Shown: one piece after another, positions 9,953 to 20,140 of the stretch
How the letters are laid out: every line of letters starts with the position of its first letter
Numbering within the stretch: the stretch's first letter is position 1
Assembly: GCF_028864635.1 (NCBI RefSeq)
Contig: NZ_CP104850.1
Coordinates: 2,486,001 to 2,550,000, forward strand
DNA length: 64,000 nt
Source of the DNA: Cloacibacterium sp. TD35
GTDB lineage: Bacteria > Bacteroidota > Bacteroidia > Flavobacteriales > Weeksellaceae
Direction of reading: 5' to 3'
Position numbers and translations under genes: made by a program
Notes under the pieces: generated by a model
Databases searched by the model: none
What the model saw: only the letters and a program-made list of their open reading frames with translations
What the model was told of the DNA's origin: nothing

Positions 9953-11108
9953 TTTTTTTAAAGTTGAATTTTCTAATTCTTTGAGTTCTCACATTATCTT
10001 CCGTTGTTTCTTTGATTAGAACATAAATCCCTTGTTCTTTAACTTGTCCATTTAGTTCTTTATAGATTTCGCTATTTTTATCAATTTCATTTTTCTGAAT
10101 TTGAAAATCATCTGAACTTATTTCACTTTCAACCTTATCATGAATACTCATTTGAAGTTTGTCATTAATTACCTTATAAAAATTTTTTTCTCCATCGCAG
10201 TAATATAACTCTCTATTGATTGAGAAAGGTTCTTTGAAATAAACAGTTTTGACAATTTTCATTTTTCGCAGACCACTCCTATAAATCCTGCTTCCATCAT
10301 AGTAGATTGATTCTTCCTTTAAGTCTATTTTGGGTGGAGGAATACCTTCAACTCCTCTTGAATTATAGATGTTTAATGAATCCTTTATCAAATAAGGTAA
10401 TCCTTCGTCTTTCTCAATTACAATTTTATAATATTTCACAATCTTTCCATCAGTAAAAGATTCTGCTTGTAGTTGATTTTCTTCCAAATTTTTAATTGAT
10501 AAAGTATCTCTATTAGATTCAGGAAGATTACCATTTTCAACAAATTTTTCAGAACTTAACTCTTTATGTGTTTCGCTCAATTTTTTTGTATTTAAGTCAA
10601 ATAAATCAACTTTTGTCAAGCCATTATATTTTTGATAGTATTCAACTTTTCGTAAATTATTGCTCCTATTATATTTGTCAATTGTTATTCTTTCAGTAAT
10701 TAAAAATTTAATTCCGTCAATTGTTTTCCAATAACTTTTAAAATTTATAAAGTAACCATTAATTTCAGCGTATTTCCAAGTTTTTATTTTTTCAGACTCT
10801 GGCAATTCCCAATAAATATTATTTTCAGTATAGGTATTTACGTCATAATCTAAATCAATTTCCGACAATAAAATTCTGTTATTATCAACTTCATATTTTC
10901 TATTGTCAATTTTAAAAGTTTTCTCCGAGATTTCAGAAAAATTCATTTCGTAGTTTGTAGTTTTACCAAATTCAAATGATTTTAATTCAAATTTCTTTTC
11001 TTTGATATTTTTTGGAAATACCCAATCTTTCAGATTTTCTTCATTTGAGGTTTGAGCAAACGCAACAAAACTCAATAAAACAAAACAAAAAGCAATTAAT
11101 TTTTTCAT
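9942..11108 (-). CDS. secreted protein of unknown function
   Basis: This 388-residue protein has an N-terminal signal peptide ending at a typical Ala-Phe-Ala-Gln cleavage site (about residue 18). The rest is beta-rich and charged, with several Tyr/Lys-rich stretches resembling periplasmic or outer-membrane-associated proteins of Bacteroidota. I do not recognise a family. It overlaps the downstream lipoprotein gene and is divergent from the small HTH gene. Confidence 0.6.
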   Translation of the reverse strand: MKKLIAFCFVLLSFVAFAQTSNEENLKDWVFPKNIKEKKFELKSFEFGKTTNYEMNFSEISEKTFKIDNRKYEVDNNRILLSEIDLDYDVNTYTENNIYWELPESEKIKTWKYAEINGYFINFKSYWKTIDGIKFLITERITIDKYNRSNNLRKVEYYQKYNGLTKVDLFDLNTKKLSETHKELSSEKFVENGNLPESNRDTLSIKNLEENQLQAESFTDGKIVKYYKIVIEKDEGLPYLIKDSLNIYNSRGVEGIPPPKIDLKEESIYYDGSRIYRSGLRKMKIVKTVYFKEPFSINRELYYCDGEKNFYKVINDKLQMSIHDKVESEISSDDFQIQKNEIDKNSEIYKELNGQVKEQGIYVLIKETTEDNVRTQRIRKFNFKKNDD

Positions 11109-11170
11109 ATTCTTAGTTATTACTTAGCACGAAAATACCGCTTATTCAGGAATTTTACAACTGCTTATCT

Positions 11171-11410
11171 ATGACTAAGAATAAAAAGACAAAAATAGAG
11201 CAGATTGTAATAGACAAAATCAAAGAAATTCGTTTATCAAAAGGATTTTCTCAGGATGATATTTCGGTCTTTCTAAACACCTCAAGAGGCTTCATTGGTC
11301 AAATAGAAAGTCCGAAATATCCTTCAAAGTATAATTTGAATCACCTCAACACTCTAGCAAAAGAGTTTGATTGTTCAATTAAAGATTTCTTTCCCGACAA
11401 GCCGATTTAG
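11171..11410 (+). CDS. Cro/C1-type HTH regulator
   Basis: This 79-residue protein is a single helix-turn-helix domain of the XRE family (residues 10-70: KIKEIRLSKGFSQDDISVFL, then GFIGQIE and LAKEFDC). It is on the plus strand, divergent from the 388-residue gene with about 60 bases between them, so it may repress that pair or itself. It lies next to the integration module and could instead be an element regulator. Confidence 0.75.
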   Translation: MTKNKKTKIEQIVIDKIKEIRLSKGFSQDDISVFLNTSRGFIGQIESPKYPSKYNLNHLNTLAKEFDCSIKDFFPDKPI

Positions 11411-11427
11411 CAGTTTTTTCTTTTGAA

Positions 11428-11458
11428 TTTGCTTGTTTCAAGGAATAAGACAAGCAAA
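11428..11458. repeat. inverted repeat after the HTH gene
   Basis: TTTGCTTGT and ACAAGCAAA form a perfect 9-bp stem with a 13-base loop, 18 bases after the HTH stop. No T run follows on the plus strand, so it may be a weak terminator for the HTH gene or part of the element end. Confidence 0.4.
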
Positions 11459-11506
11459 AACGCACAGTGTCTATCTTGATTTCAAATATCAACAGGTTAT
11501 TATTTT

Positions 11507-12472
11507 TTACATTTTATATACTTGTTTCAAACCTTCGACATACATCACTTTCATTTTATGAATCAATTCCTTAATGTTGTTTTGATACTTAAAACCTTTC
11601 ATTTCAAAGACTGCTTCACGAAGTTGACTTAGTTTGACTGATTTAGCTTTTGATGCGATACAATTGTTTTCTACACCTTTACTTAATAAAAATTCCAGTT
11701 GCTCCCATCCTAATTTTGAGACAAGATATTTTTTCATTAAAATATTAAATCCTCCAAGACCTTTGATTTTTACAGGATATGCGAGAATCATTTTCTTCTC
11801 AATTTCCAAGAACATTTCAAACCAGTGTTTTAAAAGTAATTTACAAAAATCGGCTTGATATAAATCTTTGACTCTAATATCCTTTTTCTTTAATACACGT
11901 TGTAATCTCTCTTGAATTTGAAGTTCAACTCTCATCATATTTTTGCTTTTAAAAAGTGATGAAAATTGGTCATCAATCAATTTGCATTTTTTAATAGATT
12001 CAGAGAATTTGTCATAAAACAAATAGATAACTCTTATACTATTTCCATAATATCTCAATGTGGTTTTGTGTTCCATAACTCTTTGATGATATCTCAGATG
12101 TCCCAATTCAGGGAAATAATCAGTAACTTTTTCGTTGAGGATTAAATTACATCCCACATCAATTCGGCTGATTTTGGCATTATCTAAATTGACGCCACCT
12201 AATTCCTCAGAAAGTTTATTGAGTGCAAATTTCAATTGTCTCCAATCATAATTTTCAATATTATTACCATTAGCAAATTTGGCGATACTTCCTTCAATGA
12301 CAATTTGCTCATCGTAGAAGTATATAGCCATATTTCTCAACATTCCTGTCGGCTTTATTCTCCCCGCAAACATTTTTTTGTTGATTGGTTTTAAATTCGG
12401 GACAATTTTTGATTTTAAATCCAATAAATCATAAAATTGATTATAAAGGCGAAGTTTGATAGTATCTAACAT
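11507..12472 (-). CDS. phage/plasmid-type replication initiator
   Basis: This 321-residue protein opens with MLDTIKLRLYN and contains GRIKPTGMLRNMAIYFY, IEGSIAKFANGNN and ISRIDVGCNLIL. This layout is typical of the gene II/X-like replication proteins of filamentous phages and small plasmids that are common in flavobacterial mobile elements. It would nick a double-strand origin and start rolling-circle replication. The catalytic Tyr cannot be assigned with certainty. It is adjacent to the excisionase and integrase genes, as in integrative elements that replicate after excision. The alternative is a solitary initiator from an older insertion. Confidence 0.6.
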   Translation of the reverse strand: MLDTIKLRLYNQFYDLLDLKSKIVPNLKPINKKMFAGRIKPTGMLRNMAIYFYDEQIVIEGSIAKFANGNNIENYDWRQLKFALNKLSEELGGVNLDNAKISRIDVGCNLILNEKVTDYFPELGHLRYHQRVMEHKTTLRYYGNSIRVIYLFYDKFSESIKKCKLIDDQFSSLFKSKNMMRVELQIQERLQRVLKKKDIRVKDLYQADFCKLLLKHWFEMFLEIEKKMILAYPVKIKGLGGFNILMKKYLVSKLGWEQLEFLLSKGVENNCIASKAKSVKLSQLREAVFEMKGFKYQNNIKELIHKMKVMYVEGLKQVYKM

Positions 12473-12501
12473 AAGTCAAATATTTTTTTCGTTGAAATCC
12501 A

Positions 12502-12570
12502 TTTCCTGCTATTCTATTGTTATTCCTTTTTTTAGGTATTTAATCCGCTTTCTATAAGAAATAGCAGAAA
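12502..12570. repeat. imperfect inverted repeat between rep-like and xis-like genes
   Basis: TTTCCTGCTATTCTAT and ATAAGAAATAGCAGAAA form a gapped inverted repeat with an exact 8-bp core (CTGCTATT) around a 36-base spacer. It lies just upstream of the replication initiator gene, where an origin or operator could be. A small TTTCCT/AGGAAA hairpin lies at 12611-12627 after the excisionase gene. Confidence 0.35.
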
Positions 12571-12630
12571 ATGGGTGTTGTTTTTTTAAATTTTATTATT
12601 CTGGTTTTGAAGTTTCCTTTTTTAGGAAAT

Positions 12631-12927
12631 TTATTTAAATTTTTCTCGCAGGATTTTTGACTTTAGTTTTGCTTCCTCTTCAATTTCATAATACGCCTTA
12701 ATCCTGTTTGAAGTTATCCACTCATCAATTTCCTCCCTTTTAAAGAAAATCTTTTTACCTCCTGGTGTCTTGTAGTGAGGAATTTTCCGAGTGCTTGTCA
12801 TTTTGTATATATAAGATTTCTCAAACCCTGTATATGCAGTTAGTTCATCAACATCAAGTATTGGTTTTAAGCCAAGTACTAAGTCTCTTATTTCTGTTAT
12901 CGTATCGATAAATGTTGTCCTTTTCAT
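12631..12927 (-). CDS. excisionase-family MerR-like HTH protein
   Basis: This 98-residue protein has the short winged-helix pattern of excisionase-family proteins: LDVDELTAYTGFEKSYIYKM, then IPHYKTPGGKKIFF and EEIDEWI. These proteins bind attachment-site DNA or regulate transfer genes. It begins one base after the integrase stop, so the two are an operon. Three downstream genes in the same direction form the integration/replication module. Confidence 0.75.
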   Translation of the reverse strand: MKRTTFIDTITEIRDLVLGLKPILDVDELTAYTGFEKSYIYKMTSTRKIPHYKTPGGKKIFFKREEIDEWITSNRIKAYYEIEEEAKLKSKILREKFK

Positions 12928-12928
12928 A

Positions 12929-14020
12929 TTAGTTCAATAAAATATTAGGAAGTTTGCTAATTGCATTGGTTTTAGAAAGTTCAGCCGTTCTAACATAGAT
13001 TTGAGTTTGCCTTAAATCTTTATGACCTAAAAGTGCTGATACGGTATTAATACCAACATCTTCATAAACTAATGATGTAGCAAATGTATGTCTTGCACAA
13101 TGCCAAGTGATGTGTTTATTTATTCCAGCACTCTCTACCCACTTTTTTAAGATTTTTAAACAACCAGTATGAGTAGGCTAATTAAAAACTAAAGATTTAT
13201 CAGTTTTTTTCTCTCTAAGTAGTTTTATAGCATTTGAATGAAGGGGCATTACCAGTTTTTCTTTTGTTTTCAATTGTACTATTGATAAAACATCATCATT
13301 GCTGATATTATTCCATTTCAACACTTTTATATCACAAAACCTAAGACCAGTTAGACAACTGAAAAGGAAAGCACGATATACATTCAAGTTGCTACACTCA
13401 GTTCCCGAGAGTGTTAAGATTTCATCCAGTGTTAAGATATCTTTCTCAGTTGAAATCCCTTTTGAGTTTCTAAATTGTGCGGCAGGATTACTTTTAAAAT
13501 GTTTTGCAATTGTTGCTTCTTTTAAAACTCTTTTAAATTTCTTAAAATAATTAAACGGACTGCTACCATTCAAATTACCATTTAAATAGTCCTTAAAAGA
13601 AATCAAGAAATTTTCAGTAATCTCAGAACAAGGCAACTTTTTCTTGTTAGTAAATGATTTCAGTTTGAGAAGCATTGAATGATAGGCTCTTGTTTCACTA
13701 AAGGGTGCTTTTCTTTCAATAAATTCTTGGCAATATTCAAAGAAATCTTTTTCTGTCTCATATCCTTTTTGTAAAAGATTATCAGAATAGATTTCGTCAA
13801 GTTCAATTGTTGCGATAATTTTTTTAATCGTTTCCTTTCTTTCACGATTGATTTCCCTTTCCATCGGAGTTTTTGGATTTTTAATCAATCTGATATCAAG
13901 CATTTTTTTTCTACGAGACCCATTTTTATGGATGTCTAACTGGATTCCTACGAGATTGTTTTTCAAATCAATCTCTCTGCATTTAATTGTCATTTTATTT
14001 TTTATTTTTTGGTTATGCAT
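12929..14020 (-). pseudogene. tyrosine integrase split by an in-frame TAG
   Basis: Read through, the frame gives 363 residues of a Bacteroidota tyrosine recombinase. It has a SAM-like core-binding domain, then a catalytic domain with SCLTGLRFCDI (the first catalytic Arg), WHCARHTFA (His-x-x-Arg) and the nucleophile Tyr in RQTQIYVRT. A TAG at 13178-13180 falls after KSLVFN, where relatives usually have Leu or another sense codon before PTHTGCLK. The frame is not shifted, so one base change explains it. The first part (280 residues) lacks the His, second Arg and Tyr and should be inactive. The element may be locked in place unless the TAG is suppressed or the base is a sequencing error. Confidence 0.8.
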
Positions 14021-14099
14021 TTACAGTAACTTCCCTGCACATCGATTTTCGGAATTTTCGATATCATTTTTATCAGGTTTTTGATATTTTTCAAATCAG

Positions 14100-14120
14100 T
14101 ACGAAAACGTTACGAAAACG
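14100..14120. repeat. short direct repeat upstream of the integrase
   Basis: TACGAAAACG occurs twice, separated by one base, about 80 bases upstream of the integrase start. Paired decamers here could be arm-type sites for the integrase or binding sites of a regulator. The rest of 14021-14223 shows no gene. Confidence 0.35.
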
Positions 14121-14223
14121 CTATGGTGACGAGGTCAAGTAAAAGAAACTAAAATCAAATAAAATTGTATCTTAGCAGAAAGAAGAAAATAATTAAGTTC
14201 GGAATTTTTGTGAGGGGCTAAAC

Positions 14224-17200
14224 CTACCTGCTTCTTTTTAAAGAAATAGTTTGTTCTTCAGGTGAACATTTTTGTTTATTTGAAAATGTATTGTGCCCCC
14301 TCATCATATCTAGACTCTTTTTATCTTCAAAATCTGACTTTCTAAAAAGACTATAGTTTTCCGTTTCCTGTTCTTTCAAATAATTCTTAATCTCATAAGT
14401 CTTTAGTTGTTCCTCTTTTTCTAATCTATATTTAGCAACCAATTCCTCTCGAACATTAGGCAACTCCTCCAACTTTTTATCCAATTCTTCAATTTTATTT
14501 TCGGTTGCTACTTTTTTACTTTCAATTTCAGAAACATTAACCCCTTTTTGCAATAAATGCTCCATTTCCTCTTGTACTTTTTCTTTAGCCAAATGAATTG
14601 ACTTTTGATAAAAAGGAAGCTGGCTTCTCCAATAATTGGCATTTTCTCCCTCTTCTTTAGAATAACCAAGAATCCTGTTATAATTATTCTGAGTTTTAGT
14701 AACTTCTTCTTGTACCTTTAAAAAATCCTGATGTTTTCTTAAAACAAAAGCAATATCTGCAAGGTGCTTATTTTTTTCACTTTCTATCCTTTTCTTCATC
14801 AGTTCAATTTCAATATTAGCTCTGGTTTCAGGATTAGTGATGATGGCTGTTTTTAGCTCTTGTGTACTGATGTCAGAAACATCCAAAACATCTGCACCTT
14901 TTTTCATCGCTTCCAAATATCTTGCTTGTTTAGATTGCAATTTTTGAAGCATAAAAACATCAATACTATCATTAGTCAACATAAAATTGATTCGTACATT
15001 TTCATTTCTATTTCCTTGTCGCCAAGCTCGTCCTTCAACTTGTCGTAAAGAAGTGAAATTATAAGGCAAAGAAAGCATATAAATATCCGTTGTATTCTCT
15101 TGAAGATTCATTCCTTCCTGAATAGCCTCACTTCCAATCACTACCTTTATTTTTCCAGTATTAAAATCATTTTGAATAGCAATTCTTTGATTTTTATTTG
15201 TTGCTCCCGTGATAATTCCAATTTCTTCTGGTTTGTAACCAATTTCTTGAATGAGATATTCTTTGAGTTTTGGAAATTCCGCTACTGCCAATTCAGAATA
15301 AATAATTTGTCCAGATTCAGGAATATCTTTTTTATTCTGCTGGATTAAATCCATCGTTTGCTTCAACTTTGGAGAATTTTCAATAAACTCTTTTAATGAA
15401 GAATTTTTGCCATCATAGTAAGGTGATAAATATGGAGAAATTGCAATCAGACGTGCATTAAGAATATGTGTAAGAATTGCCCCTTTTTGAGTTTCATTAA
15501 AACTTTCATTGAGTAATTCATATTGTTCTTTGGTTAAATCATTCTGCTCAATTTTATATTCTTTATTGATTTTATTGGGGCGTTTTAATTCTGGATTGTC
15601 TTCTTCTCCTTTAATGTCTATAAATTCAGATAGAAGTTGTTGAAACAAAGAATTATTCTTAAACCTTCGGACATTAGCTTTAAATTTCACATCACCTTTT
15701 GCATCAATCTCCATATCATTGTCTGCCTCCATAAAGGTTTCAAAGAAAGTATTCACATTAAAATATCCTGATTCTTCAAGTCGTTTATTGGCAATTAATG
15801 AAAGGATTGAGTAATATTCTAAAGGTTTATTGGTAAAAGGCGTTGCTGAAAGAAGAGTAACATTTCTGCAATCGTTTTTATCTTGAATGTATTGTGCAGC
15901 CATCCAAGTATTGATTCCCAACTTTGAAGTTTGTTGATTTTGGCTTCTGAAGTCTGAAGCAAATCTGCGGTCTTCGATTTTAACTTTTCCAACAATATGA
16001 TTGGCGTTGTGAACTTCATCATAAGTGAGATGATCAAAACCAAAATCTTCCCAATCATAGATTTTCCCACGTTTCATCTTTCCCTCTGTTTCCTTAACTT
16101 TTTCGAGTTCCTTTTGAAAATCTCTTTCACTGATGGAGTTTACACTTTTTAATTCGTTTTCAGAAATGTAGGAAAATTTGGAAGCCAGATTTTGAGTTAT
16201 GCTTTCAGAAAAACCAATATTATTAAACCCTTCATAAGTCACGATGGTAATTTCACCGTCCTTGTTATCGAACTTTGACAAATCATAATCCTTTCCGAGA
16301 TTTCCTAAAACATTCACTTTTGCATTCGGAATGGTTTCAAAAATGGTTTCCACCCATTGTTTCAAAATACTATCATTGGGCACAACAATGATTGGTCTTT
16401 TAGCATTTCCTCTTTCCATAGCTTCATGCATTGAAAGAATACCAGACAATGTTTTCCCAAAGCCAACCTCGTGCGCCAAAAGCCCTACTCCTTTGGTGGT
16501 TTGTCGTCCAATTCCAGCTTTTTGGACTTCGGTTAGTTTTAATTCTTTTCCTTTGAAATTTTGATGAATTTTTGAGAATAGTGGAAATTTAGAATAATCC
16601 GGAACATGTATATTGTTGTAATTTCTATTAAATTCTTTCACGAAACGATTTCTAATAACATCGTTTAATTCTTCCCGAACAAATTTGTAAAACAAATCAT
16701 TCGCAGCAGCTTTTCTTCTTTCTCTGACCAAAGCATTTCTTTCTTTATCACTTCCAGTGACTGTTTCATTATTTACAAAACTTCGCACTTCCCAAGCCGA
16801 TGAACCCGCAAAAGCCTCACTGGATAAAGTCCCAACAAAATCTTTGAATTTTTCCGCAAGATTGTAATTTTCTGTAATGGATTCCATTTGTCTTGTATTC
16901 GGATTCCATCGATCTTTATCTATTATCCCTAAATCAAATTTATGTACAAACTCGTGATTAGGACTGATGAAAATTTCGTCTAAAGATTTTGGTTTGGGGA
17001 GTACACTTTCTAATAAAGATTTTTGTTTTTCATATTGATTTATCATTTCTCCATTGGCATTTTTAACCGAAAAATCATTTTCAAGTTGTTCTAATTTTTT
17101 ATAGATATTCCCTTCAGCATAATAAAAATCATGAACCCATTTACCATCAATATAATTTGCAAAACGAGAATGTTTTTCATGATTATTGAGTGTTCCATCA

Positions 17201-19404
17201 TAAGAGGTATCTCTAAAAGCTTCAATTTGTTCTTTGGTAATATCAGAACTATTTTGTAAAGAAGTATTGACGATTTCATCTCGTTTGGAAAACTGATATT
17301 TTAAAATTCCTTTCTTGAGTTCAGGTTTGGTTTGAATTTTATACTCATTCTCCTTTTTGTTATTGTGAATAGAAATTATTCTATCACTTTTTTCAATAAT
17401 CTCTTTTAAATTTTCTTCTGAAAACAAAGTCGGTTTTGCTATTAAGTCTTCGAGAAATCTTTCATATTTTCTTATCTCTGAAACAATTGTAGGCGATTTA
17501 AATTTGATATTATTGAGTTGAGAAAGTACCGTTTCAATTTTAACTTGAGCTAAATCAAACACTTTTTCGATGGATTGCTTTTCATTCTCTGTTTTAGTTT
17601 CAATTTTTGTTTCAAATTTTTCATCAATTTTTTGTTCGGTATTTTCTAAAAATAAATCTTCGAAAAGATTTCCAATTCTTGCGGTTTCCTTTTTGTTTTT
17701 AAAATTTTGAATTTTTGATAAAGCCTCTTCTAAACTTCCATGAACATAATTTTCTAAACGTCCGAAACGATTAGTTTTTTCCCTTATTTCTCCTAAAATC
17801 CTTGAAGGATTAACTTCAAAATAGTTCGAAATATCAGTAGAAATTTTATGAATACTTTTTTTGAGAATAATAATATCCGTTCCTATTTGAGTTCCTGCAA
17901 AAGCTCCGTTTGGCAAACGAAAACCTTCTACGATATTCGCATTTTGCAAATCCTTTTGTCTATTCAGCCAACCTGAAGGAAGCACCATAGCCAAAATCCC
18001 ATCTGCTCTTAAAGAATCTAAAGAACGTTTTACAAAATAATCTTCGTATTTTGAAATTTTGGACTCTTCCCCCAAACCTTTATATAAGCCGCGATGTTCA
18101 CCATAAGGAGGGTTTCCAATTACTAAGTCATAAAGTAAATATTCTTCTTTTTTAATTCCTTTTTCATCAATAAATTCGGTTTCAAATGAACGAAGATTAA
18201 TATCTGCTTCGGGATGCAGAATTTTTGCAATTTTTGCCGTAGTTTCGTTGATTTCAAAAGCAGTAATAATAGATTTTAGTGCTAAATCCTTTGTAGCATA
18301 AAGAAAATTACCCGTTCCAACACTTGGTTCTAAAACTGAAATTTCTTTTTGATTAATAATTTGACCTCTGATTAAATTTCGAACTGTATTTACGATTTTA
18401 TCGTCGGTGTAATATTCGTCTAAAATCCCTCTGCCTTCCTTTGTAGTTCCACCACTTTTGAACTGGTTACAAATTTCTTTTAAATCCTCAGTGATTTTGA
18501 GATTTTCTTTCAGAAAAACTTTTTGATTATTAGAAACAAAACAAGCTACAGAAACTACTTCTGCAACTTGTTCATTGGTCAGTTTCTGACCTTTATATTT
18601 TGATATGAGTAAGTCTAATTCCTCATTATTTGTAGAATTAGGACTTAATGTTTTTTCTGTTCTAGGGGATACAGTTCTCCTGGATATGATTCCTCCCAAG
18701 GAATTTTCTCTTCTTTCATTTTTTTCATCATCATTTTGTTGTGGACCACCATCGTATCCTCTTTCTCTTTCTCGTTCTCTGTCTCCGACCAAATGCTTCC
18801 AGATTGTGTCTGCAAGTCCATTTCCAGCATCGTTGCTGCCCAATCTTTGTCCGATTGAGTGATTTTCGATTTGTTCGGATTGGCTGTTTTTGCTAAGTTT
18901 TCCAATATCTCTTCCAATAGATTTGGATCCCAAGTGCTGAGTATTGGAAATTCCTTCGGATCTAGCGTTATCTCTTTCATTTTGTGCTTTTTTTAGTTCG
19001 ACTAAAGTAACATTTTTATCATTAGATTGAAGTTTATTTTTTAAATATTCCTCCAAATTATGATTGGCATTTTCAGAAATCCCATACAATGTTCTGATAT
19101 CCTTAATATTTTTGTTTTTAAATTCCTTGAGAATGTTAAGTGTATGCATACTTCCTGTTCTATCCCCCTCCAGACAAAGAAATATTTTACCTTCATAGTT
19201 TTGAAATCGATCAATAAATCTTTTAGAATATTCATCGGCATTGAGTGTTACGAGAGTTCTATTGTTGCTTTGATTATTCAACTTCAAAAGTGCCAAAAAT
19301 GATTCTTTGTCTTTATGATTTTTAAAGACAATCAACTCGTTTTTAGTTCCCTGTTCAACGGAGATATCATCAAAAAAAGGATTCAAAATTTCTTTATCAC
19401 TCAC
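14224..19404 (-). CDS. Toprim / N6-adenine methylase / SNF2-like helicase polyvalent protein
   Basis: This 1726-residue protein has three modules. Residues about 20-125 look Toprim-like (LCLEGDRTG near 77-84). A repetitive Asp/Arg-rich linker follows. The methylase has LEPSVGTGNFL (358-368) and NPPY (431-434), typical of N6-adenine DNA methylases. A helicase follows with Walker A EVGFGKT near 978, DEVHNANH near 1128 and VEGRAWRQGN near 1458, then a long coiled-coil tail. Such polyvalent proteins are common on conjugative elements of Bacteroidota. They are thought to modify or protect incoming DNA, for example against host restriction. No separate endonuclease domain is evident. Its start overlaps the upstream lipoprotein gene by 8 bases. 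Confidence 0.85.
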   Translation of the reverse strand: MSDKEILNPFFDDISVEQGTKNELIVFKNHKDKESFLALLKLNNQSNNRTLVTLNADEYSKRFIDRFQNYEGKIFLCLEGDRTGSMHTLNILKEFKNKNIKDIRTLYGISENANHNLEEYLKNKLQSNDKNVTLVELKKAQNERDNARSEGISNTQHLGSKSIGRDIGKLSKNSQSEQIENHSIGQRLGSNDAGNGLADTIWKHLVGDRERERERGYDGGPQQNDDEKNERRENSLGGIISRRTVSPRTEKTLSPNSTNNEELDLLISKYKGQKLTNEQVAEVVSVACFVSNNQKVFLKENLKITEDLKEICNQFKSGGTTKEGRGILDEYYTDDKIVNTVRNLIRGQIINQKEISVLEPSVGTGNFLYATKDLALKSIITAFEINETTAKIAKILHPEADINLRSFETEFIDEKGIKKEEYLLYDLVIGNPPYGEHRGLYKGLGEESKISKYEDYFVKRSLDSLRADGILAMVLPSGWLNRQKDLQNANIVEGFRLPNGAFAGTQIGTDIIILKKSIHKISTDISNYFEVNPSRILGEIREKTNRFGRLENYVHGSLEEALSKIQNFKNKKETARIGNLFEDLFLENTEQKIDEKFETKIETKTENEKQSIEKVFDLAQVKIETVLSQLNNIKFKSPTIVSEIRKYERFLEDLIAKPTLFSEENLKEIIEKSDRIISIHNNKKENEYKIQTKPELKKGILKYQFSKRDEIVNTSLQNSSDITKEQIEAFRDTSYDGTLNNHEKHSRFANYIDGKWVHDFYYAEGNIYKKLEQLENDFSVKNANGEMINQYEKQKSLLESVLPKPKSLDEIFISPNHEFVHKFDLGIIDKDRWNPNTRQMESITENYNLAEKFKDFVGTLSSEAFAGSSAWEVRSFVNNETVTGSDKERNALVRERRKAAANDLFYKFVREELNDVIRNRFVKEFNRNYNNIHVPDYSKFPLFSKIHQNFKGKELKLTEVQKAGIGRQTTKGVGLLAHEVGFGKTLSGILSMHEAMERGNAKRPIIVVPNDSILKQWVETIFETIPNAKVNVLGNLGKDYDLSKFDNKDGEITIVTYEGFNNIGFSESITQNLASKFSYISENELKSVNSISERDFQKELEKVKETEGKMKRGKIYDWEDFGFDHLTYDEVHNANHIVGKVKIEDRRFASDFRSQNQQTSKLGINTWMAAQYIQDKNDCRNVTLLSATPFTNKPLEYYSILSLIANKRLEESGYFNVNTFFETFMEADNDMEIDAKGDVKFKANVRRFKNNSLFQQLLSEFIDIKGEEDNPELKRPNKINKEYKIEQNDLTKEQYELLNESFNETQKGAILTHILNARLIAISPYLSPYYDGKNSSLKEFIENSPKLKQTMDLIQQNKKDIPESGQIIYSELAVAEFPKLKEYLIQEIGYKPEEIGIITGATNKNQRIAIQNDFNTGKIKVVIGSEAIQEGMNLQENTTDIYMLSLPYNFTSLRQVEGRAWRQGNRNENVRINFMLTNDSIDVFMLQKLQSKQARYLEAMKKGADVLDVSDISTQELKTAIITNPETRANIEIELMKKRIESEKNKHLADIAFVLRKHQDFLKVQEEVTKTQNNYNRILGYSKEEGENANYWRSQLPFYQKSIHLAKEKVQEEMEHLLQKGVNVSEIESKKVATENKIEELDKKLEELPNVREELVAKYRLEKEEQLKTYEIKNYLKEQETENYSLFRKSDFEDKKSLDMMRGHNTFSNKQKCSPEEQTISLKRSR

Positions 19405-20074
19405 TTTTTCGGTTTTTTACAAAGTGGTTAAACTCAAAAATTTCTTTTGCTGTATCATCCCAATTTTTTCTGGGAATTAATTGAAGGGATACAAAGATGT
19501 CGTTCTTTTTATCGTATGAGTCTATCCTTTCAATTCTACCATTATAATCTTTACCAACTTCTTTGTATATTGAATAGGGCAAAATGGTATCAGTTGGATA
19601 AATGTAATATCGGGTATAATTCCAAGGCGAATTGATTTCAAAACGTTTGTATTTTTTTTTGAATAGTATGGTGTCATTTAATTTCCTACGGTTTCTGTAA
19701 TTGAGAAGTGTAGCTTTTGTAAAAACAGCTCCTACAGTTTTGGCATATACTGAAGTAGGTTTTTGCTGTTTTTGTATTTCCGAAAAAACTGATGAAGTAT
19801 TATTATTTAAATTGTAGTAAACAGTATCTTTTATGAAATAAATGTCTGTTATTATTTCTGGAAATTCTTTATCAGAAACTAATTCTATAAGTGAATCATT
19901 TTGATAGTTGAGTCTAGAAATATGGAAGGTTTGCATTTTGTTTAATCCTTTGGAAGCATCAAAATAAACGTTGGAAATGATGTCGATACCTCCATTTTCT
20001 GCCTTTATTTCTTTGTGACAAGAATTCAAAACAAAAAGCAGAAGAAAAAATGGGAATGTTAATTTTTTTTTCAT
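19397..20074 (-). CDS. predicted lipoprotein upstream of the polyvalent gene
   Basis: This 225-residue protein has a lipoprotein signal ending LNSCHKE (Cys19). The mature part is beta-rich with no family I recognise. It overlaps the start of the polyvalent protein gene by 8 bases and follows the DUF-type genes of the element, so it belongs to the same transcription unit. An entry-exclusion or surface role is possible for a lipoprotein in a conjugative element but is not shown. Confidence 0.6.
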   Translation of the reverse strand: MKKKLTFPFFLLLFVLNSCHKEIKAENGGIDIISNVYFDASKGLNKMQTFHISRLNYQNDSLIELVSDKEFPEIITDIYFIKDTVYYNLNNNTSSVFSEIQKQQKPTSVYAKTVGAVFTKATLLNYRNRRKLNDTILFKKKYKRFEINSPWNYTRYYIYPTDTILPYSIYKEVGKDYNGRIERIDSYDKKNDIFVSLQLIPRKNWDDTAKEIFEFNHFVKNRKSE

Positions 20075-20140
20075 TTTTTATAGATTAAAAAAACGGCAAA
20101 TCTGAAGACCTACCGCTATTAAATTAGTTTAAGGAATTAT

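Noticed and set aside
12929..13177. C-terminal integrase part as a separate gene
   Set aside because: There is no start codon before PTHTGCLK and the frame is in phase with the upstream part, so it is one broken gene.
11411..14223. Attachment site (att) of the conjugative element
   Set aside because: I searched by eye for a repeat shared between the integrase side and 39.6-41.1 kb and found none that stands out. The element borders remain unproven.
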